DNA of 8,368 nucleotides from JAFGCR01 sp964538225 (GTDB lineage: Bacteria > Patescibacteriota > Gracilibacteria > UM-FILTER-43-11), in the NCBI GenBank assembly GCA_964538225.1, contig CAZIDW010000058.1, forward strand, positions 1 through 8,368, in the 5' to 3' direction. Position numbers and translations under genes: made by a program. This document shows, one piece after another, positions 1 to 6,554 of the stretch (positions are counted from its first letter, which is position 1; the number at the start of each line of letters is the position of its first letter). The notes below the pieces were generated by a model that saw nothing but the letters and a program-made list of their open reading frames with translations, was not told where the DNA came from and did not search any database.

Positions 1-21
1 CTTCATCTAACCCCTCTTCCT

Positions 22-112
22 CTCCCCTTGATCCAAGGGGAGCCGCCTGCCTCCTACCCCTAACTCCCTCCCCGCAAAGCGGGGAGTACTCCCCCTTATG
101 CAAGAGAGGGGG
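22..112. repeat. Cluster of three GC-rich hairpin repeats
   Basis: Three inverted repeats lie in a row. The first is CTCCCCTTG at 22-30 with CAAGGGGAG at 34-42 (9 bp, loop ATC). The second is CTCCCCGC at 68-75 with GCGGGGAG at 79-86 (8 bp, loop AAA). The third is CCCCCT at 91-96 with AGGGGG at 107-112 (10-base loop, weaker). All share a CYCCCC...GGGGRG plan, so they look like members of one dispersed palindromic family rather than unrelated hairpins. No T-run follows any of them, so they are not obvious intrinsic terminators. The stretch 1-224 contains no convincing gene. Confidence 0.75.
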
Positions 113-224
113 TTTGACATATTCAAATTTCCTGATTTTCGGTTTTTGAATCCAGTACAGATTTTTCTTTACTTTTCCTCACTGACTGTGCTATTTTTTG
201 AAAGAATATTAATAAAGATAAAAA

Positions 225-752
225 ATGGCTAAAAATAAAAAGACTAAGAAAACGCTTAAATGGCTTAAGGACGCGTTTTTTAAGGCGTTGATTTTTCCGG
301 TGCTTTTGCTGATCGGTTATTATGCCCATGCCGCCATCACCTGGCCGGGCACCGACCCTAACCCTGTTACCGGCGTGGTGGGTATGTTTGTGGGGGAGTC
401 GGACAGCGCGTATGACACGGGGGCGGGCTATGAGGATGTAAACCTGTACTGCCAGAACCACAGCAATGCCACCATCGCTGGCAGTCACATCTGCACGCCC
501 GCGGAGATGAACAACAGCCTGAACCACGGCACGCCCGGCGTGTCCCAGATTTTTGAATACGCGGGTTCCGCCACCCTCTGGATCAACAGCGGCCCTCCGG
601 GTTATACGGCCAATTCCAACGACTGCAAAGGGTGGACGGCGACCGACAGTCCCAGTAACAATCCGAATTACGGAACGGTGTGGAATTTTAATGACCAGTA
701 TGGTGGTCTGCTCCCCTGTAAGACCGGAAAGAAGTTTGCGTGCTGTAAATAA
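225..752 (+). CDS. Small secreted protein with Cys-containing WIN-GPPGY domain, function unknown
   Basis: This 175-residue protein has a Lys-rich N-terminus (residues 2-16), a hydrophobic segment (about 18-33) and a plausible signal-peptidase site after AHA, near residue 36. It should therefore be exported or membrane-tethered. Residues about 60-175 form a domain with Cys76, Cys90 (in HICT), WINSGPPGY at 119-127, NDC at 132-134, Cys165 and a terminal FACCK. The same order of motifs ends the next gene's product (residues 374-486), so the two share a homologous domain. The six Cys residues suggest disulfide bonding outside the cytoplasm (inference). I do not recognise a named function. The ATG is chosen because the signal peptide follows directly; no ribosome-binding motif precedes it. 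The stop codon lies inside the left copy of a long direct repeat. Confidence 0.85.
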   Translation: MAKNKKTKKTLKWLKDAFFKALIFPVLLLIGYYAHAAITWPGTDPNPVTGVVGMFVGESDSAYDTGAGYEDVNLYCQNHSNATIAGSHICTPAEMNNSLNHGTPGVSQIFEYAGSATLWINSGPPGYTANSNDCKGWTATDSPSNNPNYGTVWNFNDQYGGLLPCKTGKKFACCK

Positions 753-913
753 TTTGCCCCCGCACAGCGGGGCGTCATTTGCTCTCCGCCTCGCTCCAGC
801 TTCGGCGGCTCGCGTAACTTGTAACTCGTAATTCATAACTGGAATTGTCAATTACAAGTTACGACGAAGCCAAATTACGATTTACAAATTAAATCCATTA
901 ATTCATTCAAATG
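735..913. repeat. Long direct repeat, left copy (pairs with 2354-2535)
   Basis: This segment runs from the last codons of the 175-aa gene to the ATG of the 486-aa gene. It matches 2354-2535 almost colinearly, with about nine in ten positions identical by eye. It carries a CCCCGC/GCGGGG hairpin (758-763 with 767-772), a CCGCC/GGCGG pair (786-790 with 804-808), and a perfect 12-bp inverted repeat CGTAACTTGTAA/TTACAAGTTACG (813-824 with 852-863). The spacer is therefore a composite of palindromes. No T-run marks it as a normal terminator, and I see no convincing promoter in it. Confidence 0.85.
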
Positions 914-2371
914 AAAAACAAAATCCGATTTTTAATTCCATTGATCCTCATCGCGTTCGTGTTTGTCCCGAAAGTCTTTGCGGGCGTTTATGACTGCACG
1001 GTCGCGTATCCGGGATCGGATTCCACCAGCCCGTTCACGTATGATGACTGCTGTTATCCGCAGGGCGGGGATACGGAGCCGTATCAGGGCATCTCGTGCC
1101 GGCCGGAAGGGGAGATTCTCCAGAAAGCGGGCAATAACCCCACTACTTGTGTGAGCCGGCAGAGTATTCTGGATCTGGCGACGACCACGCGCGACAAAAA
1201 TCGGGTCGGGTTCAATTGTTTTTCCGACACGGTGAGCGGCACCTGCCGGGGCGGGTACTGTAAGCCGTCCGGCAGTAATATCTGTGAAGTGCAGACCGGC
1301 GTTTCCTGCCCCGGGGAACTGAACCGTCAGAACATCTGTCCGGGGGGATGCGGAGGATGCGGAGAAGGTTATGTGTATTGTGTGGACGATTCCCCCGCTT
1401 TTCTGCCGAATGAGGAAAATCCGGTGGTCGGCGTTACCCCCTCCTGCCAGCTGGAAAAAGACGGCAGTACGTATCCGGCAAATGGGGGTGTTTCCTGCGC
1501 GGATATGGGGCGCGAAGTGCTTAATCCCTGCACCGGCGAATGCACGGACTGCCCTGAAGGCCGGACCCTTTCCGGCCGCACACCGGGCTTATGCGTTACT
1601 TTCGGTCAGCGGTTTATCGAGATTTTCGCGGACGGGTTCACCGCGCTGGGCGGTAAGGAACTGACGTATGCCGGAGCAAATTTAGCCCATGCCTATTCAT
1701 ATGGTTCTATTTCCGATGAGGTCGATTGGTCTGATTTCACCGATCCCGCTTTTTACGGCACTATTTTTACAGGCGTTGATTTTTCCGACCACTTAAACTG
1801 GGCCAGCCCCACCGTCCCGGCGCCGCTTCAGGACCTTATCATCAATAATAACTATCAATTCTGCGCCGATGACGGCGATTGCCCTGCCGGCAGTCTTTGC
1901 CTGGCCGGCATCTGTTATGATCCCGGTGCCAATGCCGGCGATGCCTGCAACGATTCCAGCGATTGTCCCCTTGGGATGGTCTGCTCCCCGAGCGGGGTGT
2001 GCGCGTTGCCGGGAGATGGTGATACGAAGCATGTCGTGTATGTCGGCCAGACCGCACCTAATGACGGGGACCAGGGCGGGTATATCAATGTGGATAACCT
2101 GTGCGACGGGGTTGAAGAAGACAGCCATGTATGCACGGCCCCGGAGGTCATCCGGTCGTATGTGCTTGGCGTCAGTTTGCCGGGTACGGGTTCGGTCTGG
2201 ATCAATAACGGCCCTCCGGGTTACGTGAGATACGTTACCAACGATTGCAACGGCTGGAACTGGACGGCCGCTGACGGCACTGAGATTTTCGGTTCGATAT
2301 GGAATTTCAGCAGTGACGCGAGTTTTGTAACCCCTTGTAACCTGAGCAGGGCCTTTGCGTGCTGTAAATAA
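911..2371 (+). CDS. Secreted Cys-rich multidomain protein, function unknown
   Basis: This 486-residue protein starts with a classic signal peptide: MKNK, a hydrophobic core, then a cleavage-like VFA/G near residue 24. The mature part is very Cys-rich and Gly/Pro-rich up to about residue 225, then has a Cys-poor stretch rich in aromatic and acidic residues (about 230-310). Residues 318-364 hold two tandem small Cys modules of the form CxxDxDC-PxGxxC-xxGxC, similar to short Cys repeats in bacterial surface proteins. Residues 374-486 repeat the domain of the upstream 175-aa protein: Cys398, Cys408 (HVCT), WINNGPPGY at 430-438, NDC at 444-446, Cys476 and terminal FACCK. Likely role: an extracellular or envelope structural or adhesive protein stabilised by disulfides (inference). 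The gene is bracketed by the long direct repeats, so it looks like a duplicated or exchangeable cassette. No Shine-Dalgarno motif precedes its ATG. Confidence 0.88.
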   Translation: MKNKIRFLIPLILIAFVFVPKVFAGVYDCTVAYPGSDSTSPFTYDDCCYPQGGDTEPYQGISCRPEGEILQKAGNNPTTCVSRQSILDLATTTRDKNRVGFNCFSDTVSGTCRGGYCKPSGSNICEVQTGVSCPGELNRQNICPGGCGGCGEGYVYCVDDSPAFLPNEENPVVGVTPSCQLEKDGSTYPANGGVSCADMGREVLNPCTGECTDCPEGRTLSGRTPGLCVTFGQRFIEIFADGFTALGGKELTYAGANLAHAYSYGSISDEVDWSDFTDPAFYGTIFTGVDFSDHLNWASPTVPAPLQDLIINNNYQFCADDGDCPAGSLCLAGICYDPGANAGDACNDSSDCPLGMVCSPSGVCALPGDGDTKHVVYVGQTAPNDGDQGGYINVDNLCDGVEEDSHVCTAPEVIRSYVLGVSLPGTGSVWINNGPPGYVRYVTNDCNGWNWTAADGTEIFGSIWNFSSDASFVTPCNLSRAFACCK

Positions 2372-2535
2372 TTTACCCCCGCACAGCGGGGGGCGTCATT
2401 TGCTCTCCGCCTCGCCCCAGCTTCGGCGGCTCGCGTAACTTGCAACTCGTAATCCATCACTGAAAATTACCCTTACAAGTTACGACAAAACCAAATGACG
2501 ATTTACAAATTACATTCATTAATTCATCCACGATG
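2354..2535. repeat. Long direct repeat, right copy (pairs with 735-913)
   Basis: This is the second copy of the composite spacer, again running from the terminal TTTGCG...AAATAA codons of the upstream gene to the start codon of the next gene. Its first hairpin is one base pair longer (CCCCCGC at 2376-2382 with GCGGGGG at 2386-2392). The CGTAACTTGCAA/TTACAAGTTACG inverted repeat (2434-2445 with 2473-2484) carries one mismatch that is absent from the left copy. Offsets between copies shift only from 1619 to 1622, so few indels have accumulated. Confidence 0.85.
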
Positions 2536-4947
2536 AAAAAAACAATTCCCATTTTATTATTTATCGGCCTCCTCTTTATCCCCCAGCTAGCTTTTGCAGG
2601 CCTGAGTGAAGACTGTTTCCCTGCTGTGGAATGTGACGCGGGGGATGATTATTACGCGGGGGCTTGTCAGACCCATATTGAGGTTCTGGATGATTGCGGG
2701 GTCCCGCCGGCGGATAAGTTTTACGCCTTCAGCTGTGATAACGGCTGTTACCTCCGTTCCAATTCAGCGCCGAATCCCTGCCCCGGCGGAGTGATGGTCG
2801 GTGGCGTGTGCATGACCACGCTGGAACTTATAAAAGACAGTTCGGACAATAATATTTATAAAATATTCGATAATCCTGATTTAACGCGTGCGGTATACGC
2901 GGATTGTCCGGATGGTGAGACGCCTGTGTGGGATGACACTGCCCATGAATGGTCCTGTATGATCCCCGCGGCTACGGCTTCCGGCGTTACCTGCGCCGAT
3001 GGCGAAGTGCTTTCGTGGAACGATGCGGCCGGCGAATGGGAATGCGGGCCGAAGAATTTTACGTATTGGTCGGAAGGCACGGGCGATGCGAATGATATTT
3101 ATTATGACACCGGGGATGTGGGGGTCGGGACGGATGACCCTGATTATAAACTTCATGTTCAGAACTCAACTACATTTGATTCAGTAAATCCTGATCGCTT
3201 TATGAACTCAGCCGATTCCAGAGAATATTATGGTTTATATAGCGAAGCCAAAGGATCATCGGGCGATATGGGTAACCCCCCCCTTTATTACAATATCGGC
3301 ATAAAAGGGGTTGCAACCGAAACAAATTCTCATGGGAATTGGGGGGTTTGGGGTGATGTTGCCAATAGCGGTAATTCTCTAATGGGTGCTGGTGTATACG
3401 GAAGTGCCTCTGGCGATTATATGTATGGCGTTATGGGTATTAGCGAAAATCACAATGGTGTTCGTGGTGATGGCGCGGATAAGGGGGTTTATGGGGTTGG
3501 CGATAATTACGGCGTTTATGGCTACAGTTCTTCAGGCAAAGGTGTTTATGGTTCTTCCAGCAGCGGTTATGCGGGGTATTTTAACGTTGGTGATGTTTAT
3601 GTGGGGGATAATCTAGTTATTTCAGATGACCTTATATTGAGTGAATTTATTAAGCATAATTATGATGACGATACGTATCTCCAATTCGAAAGTAATACGC
3701 TCAATTTTATTGGCGGGGGAAAGGAATTATTCCGGGCGCGTGGCACTGCTCAAGCTTATGCTTATTTGGGGAATAGCGTTGATGATATTGATATCGCTTT
3801 AAATGATGATTTGTTTGTGCGCGGAAGCGATGGGCGTGTGGGTATTAACACCCTTAGTCCTGAAGCTACTCTGCACGTGGCGGGTGACCTGAAGATTGAT
3901 GGAACTTGTATTGGGTGTGGTGCGTGGACAGTGAGTGGATCTGATGTTTATCGTTCGTCTGGCAATGTCGGTATCGGCACCACGAACCCTGCCACTAAAT
4001 TAACCGTGGCGGATGGCGCCATCCGATCCAGTACTGGTGAATTTACTTATGCCCAGATCAACAATGATGCCAATGGTCCCTCGCTTATCGGAGTCTCAAA
4101 TACAACGGCTATGAAACCATTGGTCATAGGCAGTTATAATGATGAGGGTATGGCAAGTTTGCCAGGTGGAGCACTTGGTATTGATTTCGAGATAGGTTAT
4201 ATAAGTTCGCCGTCAACCGTGATGAGTATTGATCCTAATGGCAATGTCGGTATTGGTACGTCGTCGCCTACTCACGCGTTAGATGTGGCCGGGGAAGTAG
4301 GAATTGATAGTTTTATACTTCATAATGGCAATACCAGCGCTCATTTTGGTTTTGGGGGGGCTGATGAATTTATAATTCGCACCGAAGGTGCCGCCCGTTT
4401 TAAGGTTCATTCGGATGGAGATATTCAAATGTGGAAGGACTTATATGTTGATGGCGAGGTCGGTATTGGCACAGTAGCTCCTAATACGAAATTACATGTA
4501 AATGGTCCCTCGGGAGAAAGTGCTTTCAGAGTACAGGTAGATGGCAATTCAAAACTTACGGTCGCCAGCAATGGAGGTGTATCGATTGGAGATTATAATG
4601 AAACACCTCCGGATAATGGCTTATATGTTAAAGGTGATGTTGGTATTGATGGTGATTTAAATCTTGATGGAAATTTAGATTATACGGGTACGAACATAGG
4701 AATGTCTGTTAGTGGCCCATTCAATGCACAATCAATAAATGGTGCCGGAACCAGTGACACAACAACAATGGAGAATCAAAATGAGAGTATTTGTTTTTTA
4801 ACAAAAGTATACGTTAATGAAACAGATACCAATAATGAAGATGCGGGATGTACTATTAGTACTTATTTGGGTAATTGGGTTTTGTTTGCATATGCTGAAA
4901 GTAGTGATGCGGATGCCTATTGTGAAGCAAGATGTCTGAATTTTTAA
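2533..4947 (+). CDS. Secreted tail-fibre-like repeat protein with Cys-rich ends
   Basis: This 804-residue protein begins with a signal peptide (MKKT, hydrophobic core, AFA/G near residue 22). Residues about 25-175 are Cys-rich. After residue 185 the protein is built from motifs of the form (N/D/E)VG(I/V)GTxxPxxxLxV, at about residues 195, 435, 478, 571 and 642, with a weaker one near 682. Residues about 255-355 contain GVxG/GVYG repeats. Such motifs are typical of trimeric tail-fibre-like or long beta-structured surface proteins in bacteria and phages. The C-terminus (about 750-804) is a small domain with Cys754, Cys773, Cys797 and Cys801. No endosialidase-type chaperone domain is visible. 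Likely role: a surface fibre or adhesin (inference). It is followed after 20 bases by the membrane-anchored 289-aa gene, suggesting co-transcription. From about 3160 onward the DNA is visibly more AT-rich than the 5' part, most strongly over the last 200 bases, suggesting a mosaic origin. Confidence 0.88.
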   Translation: MKKTIPILLFIGLLFIPQLAFAGLSEDCFPAVECDAGDDYYAGACQTHIEVLDDCGVPPADKFYAFSCDNGCYLRSNSAPNPCPGGVMVGGVCMTTLELIKDSSDNNIYKIFDNPDLTRAVYADCPDGETPVWDDTAHEWSCMIPAATASGVTCADGEVLSWNDAAGEWECGPKNFTYWSEGTGDANDIYYDTGDVGVGTDDPDYKLHVQNSTTFDSVNPDRFMNSADSREYYGLYSEAKGSSGDMGNPPLYYNIGIKGVATETNSHGNWGVWGDVANSGNSLMGAGVYGSASGDYMYGVMGISENHNGVRGDGADKGVYGVGDNYGVYGYSSSGKGVYGSSSSGYAGYFNVGDVYVGDNLVISDDLILSEFIKHNYDDDTYLQFESNTLNFIGGGKELFRARGTAQAYAYLGNSVDDIDIALNDDLFVRGSDGRVGINTLSPEATLHVAGDLKIDGTCIGCGAWTVSGSDVYRSSGNVGIGTTNPATKLTVADGAIRSSTGEFTYAQINNDANGPSLIGVSNTTAMKPLVIGSYNDEGMASLPGGALGIDFEIGYISSPSTVMSIDPNGNVGIGTSSPTHALDVAGEVGIDSFILHNGNTSAHFGFGGADEFIIRTEGAARFKVHSDGDIQMWKDLYVDGEVGIGTVAPNTKLHVNGPSGESAFRVQVDGNSKLTVASNGGVSIGDYNETPPDNGLYVKGDVGIDGDLNLDGNLDYTGTNIGMSVSGPFNAQSINGAGTSDTTTMENQNESICFLTKVYVNETDTNNEDAGCTISTYLGNWVLFAYAESSDADAYCEARCLNF

Positions 4948-4967
4948 TAATTAAAACATAAATATTT

Positions 4968-5837
4968 ATGTCCACCCACTTCAAATACACTTTACTTATT
5001 TTAATCATCGCCTTCCTTGGTTTTGCGGCGGGTTATTTCGCGGGTCAGGCCCAGGTGGCGCAGCCAGCGCCGTCGGTTCAGCCGGTGGTCAGCCAGCCCG
5101 CTGTAAAGACGCCGGTTAAAAAAGGCAGTTACGAACAGGGTTATGAAGAGGCTTTGGATTTTGCCCGCCGGAAACTAATGGAAGAGGGCGAATTTGAACC
5201 GCGCAATTCGTTAACGGCTACGGTTAAATCCGTTAGCGGGCAGAATATTGTGGTGGAATTTGACGCCACTTTGCTGGATCCGTTTGCCGAGGGTATGGTC
5301 ACCAAAACGATTGCAGTAGGGGGCGATACTCAGCTGTATGAACGATTGCCAAAGGATGAGGAGGAATTTAAAAAGGAATATGAAGCTTTTGAAAAAGCGA
5401 TTCAGGATTACGAAACTGCCTTTAAAGCCAATCCGGAAGGTGAGGGGTTAGAAGAACCAGAAGAACCGCAGGAATATACCGTTAAAACACTAACTGCCAG
5501 TGATTTTATGGCAGGCGACCGCGTGCGGATCCGGGCCGATCTGATTGCACCCGAGAAAGTCACGGAAGGCGAGGAGGCCGGGGAAGCAATGATGATGATT
5601 TCTCCGTTTGAAAGCGATACGGTTCAGGCTACCGAAGTCCGCTTATATTCACGCCCGGAACCGGAGCCGGAAAAAGAACTGCCCACACCAATAGAAGAAG
5701 AGATGAAGGAGGCGCCGCCGGAAGAAGCGGTAAGTCAGACAGAGGAGGAAGACGAACCATCTTCCCCTGACGCTGTGGAACCGGATTTAGAGGAGGAAGG
5801 GGAGGCTGGTGAAGCGGCGGAGGAGGTGACGCCTTAA
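4968..5837 (+). CDS. Membrane-anchored protein with coiled insert and acidic tail, function unknown
   Basis: This 289-residue protein has one N-terminal membrane segment (about residues 7-26, LLILIIAFLGFAAGYFAG) and a Pro/Gln/Val-rich linker (about 29-53). Residues 80-227 look like a beta-rich domain: it opens with ATVKSVSGQNIVVEF and closes with GDRVRIRADL and ATEVRLY, reminiscent of DUF5666-like beta domains (weak resemblance). A charged helical insert (about 127-152, rich in Glu, Lys and aromatic residues) interrupts it. The last 60 residues are Pro/Glu-rich and strongly acidic. Topology is probably N-terminus in the cytoplasm with the rest outside, either as an uncleaved anchor or after cleavage. 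It lies 20 bases after the tail-fibre-like gene and is probably in its operon, so a role in anchoring or assembling that protein is possible but unproven. No ribosome-binding motif precedes the ATG. Confidence 0.85.
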   Translation: MSTHFKYTLLILIIAFLGFAAGYFAGQAQVAQPAPSVQPVVSQPAVKTPVKKGSYEQGYEEALDFARRKLMEEGEFEPRNSLTATVKSVSGQNIVVEFDATLLDPFAEGMVTKTIAVGGDTQLYERLPKDEEEFKKEYEAFEKAIQDYETAFKANPEGEGLEEPEEPQEYTVKTLTASDFMAGDRVRIRADLIAPEKVTEGEEAGEAMMMISPFESDTVQATEVRLYSRPEPEPEKELPTPIEEEMKEAPPEEAVSQTEEEDEPSSPDAVEPDLEEEGEAGEAAEEVTP

Positions 5838-6140
5838 ATTTATAAGTTTTTAGTTCCTGCTTGCTGGAGACATATTCAGCTTTCATTGTACGCGTGTGTA
5901 TACGCCCCCCTCATTCACTCTTACGGGGTAAGAGGGAGGGTATATCAGAAGGGAAAGAAAGAAAATTAAAACAAAAGAAAGAAAATACATTTTTCAATTT
6001 TCCATTCTCCGTAGTGCAGTTAAATCCTTCGATGCACTACGAGATAGTCAATAAAGTTACCAACGTTTACTACGAAGGATGAATCAATTTTCAATTTTCA
6101 TTTAAACTATCTAACTGTTAATCCTTAATCTTAATTCACT
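5838..6140. other. Gene-free intergenic stretch rich in short repeats
   Basis: I see no convincing gene here. The stretch holds a 7-bp hairpin CTCTTAC/GTAAGAG (5918-5924 with 5928-5934) inside a CCCCCCTC...GAGGGAGGG context that resembles a decayed member of the hairpin family at 22-112. It also has two copies of AAAGAAAGAAAAT (5954-5966 and 5974-5986) in a purine-rich tract, and the interleaved inverted repeats at 6010-6080. No clear terminator with a T-run and no confident promoter for the 6141 gene were found. Confidence 0.7.
6010..6080. repeat. Interleaved inverted repeats, pseudoknot-type order
   Basis: CGTAGTGCA (6010-6018) is the perfect reverse complement of TGCACTACG (6033-6041). 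Between them lies ATCCTTCG (6024-6031), whose perfect reverse complement CGAAGGAT lies downstream at 6073-6080. The order is A-B-A'-B', which as RNA would permit a pseudoknot or two alternative folds. The block is flanked by near-identical TTTTCAATTTTC(C)ATT strings at 5991-6006 and 6088-6102. The flanks are low-complexity, so a target duplication is only a possibility. Confidence 0.7.
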
Positions 6141-6404
6141 ATGAAATCCAAATATTCTGTTGGCAAAATCATTTTAGTCATTTGGGTCGTCTTTTCCATA
6201 TTATATGTGGGGTATACCCAATACCGTTATTTTCAATCCTTTGTCGCCAACCGGGCGTACGAAACTGGCTTAAAAGACGCGGTGACTCAGGTTATTCAAA
6301 AGTCGCAGGAATGCAAAGCGTTTCCGGTGACCATTGGCGAACAGGGCGTTCAGCTTATTAATGTCGCCTGTTTGCAGCAGAAAGAGGGTGAAGGAGGGGA
6401 ATAA
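6141..6404 (+). CDS. Small single-pass membrane protein, function unknown
   Basis: This 87-residue protein has a basic start (MKSKYSVGK), one membrane helix (about residues 9-26, IILVIWVVFSILYVGY) and a soluble part (about 30-87) with a predicted helix (ANRAYETGLKDAVTQVIQKS). Two Cys residues, 58 and 77, sit around a short hydrophobic stretch ending in QLINVACL and could pair if this part faces outward. The Glu/Gly-rich tail ends in GEGGE. The codon-like composition and clear topology argue that it is a real gene. I do not recognise a family by name. It stands alone between the repeat-rich gap and the tuf promoter, on the same strand as its neighbours. No Shine-Dalgarno motif precedes the ATG. 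Confidence 0.75.
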   Translation: MKSKYSVGKIILVIWVVFSILYVGYTQYRYFQSFVANRAYETGLKDAVTQVIQKSQECKAFPVTIGEQGVQLINVACLQQKEGEGGE

Positions 6405-6420
6405 TTATTCAAATTCAAAG

Positions 6421-6445
6421 CAAGGAGACCGCCTTCCTCCTACCC
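6421..6445. repeat. Dispersed fragment related to 34-59
   Basis: ACCGCCTTCCTCCTACCC (6428-6445) matches GCCGCCTGCCTCCTACCC (42-59) at 16 of 18 positions. The match extends upstream through CAAGG with a one-base difference in length (34 versus 6421). It lies in the gap between the small membrane protein gene and the tuf promoter, and represents a partial copy of the repeat found at the left end of the window. Confidence 0.6.
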
Positions 6446-6488
6446 TTTCAGATTGCTGGTTATTGAAACTCTATTTCCTAAAAAAGCT

Positions 6489-6517
6489 TTGACATTAATT
6501 TGAGGGCTTGTTAAAAT
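6489..6517 (+). promoter_or_regulatory. Sigma70-type promoter for tuf
   Basis: TTGACA at 6489-6494 is a consensus -35 box. TAAAAT at 6512-6517 is a close -10 box, with an ideal 17-base spacer and a TGT extension (TG at 6509-6510) just before it. Transcription would start near 6524, leaving a leader of roughly 30 AT-rich bases before the tuf ATG at 6555. This suggests that tuf and rpsJ are transcribed strongly and independently of the surface-protein locus. Confidence 0.8.
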
Positions 6518-6554
6518 CCCTCGTGCTTATTTTAAATCTTTAAATTTAATTATT

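Noticed and set aside
22..112. CRISPR array
   Set aside because: The units are palindromes of differing length and sequence without equal repeats or regularly sized spacers, and no cas gene is present.
114..119. TTGACA as a -35 box for the first gene
   Set aside because: No acceptable -10 box lies 16-18 bases downstream (only GATTTT-like sequence at the wrong spacing), so I do not call a promoter.
758..772. CCCCGC-ACA-GCGGGG hairpin as an intrinsic terminator
   Set aside because: The stem is not followed by a T-run (CGTCATTTGC follows), and the same structure recurs as part of a composite repeat.
123..851. Long open frame (242 codons) on the minus strand opposite the first gene
   Set aside because: It overlaps the whole 175-aa secreted-protein gene, and its start lies in the repeat spacer. 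A similar start on the minus strand occurs at the other repeat copy, so its opening is merely a product of the repeat.
5861..6082. 73-codon + strand frame in the intergenic stretch
   Set aside because: It runs through purine repeats and the interleaved inverted repeats, has low-complexity Lys-rich composition and no recognisable feature.
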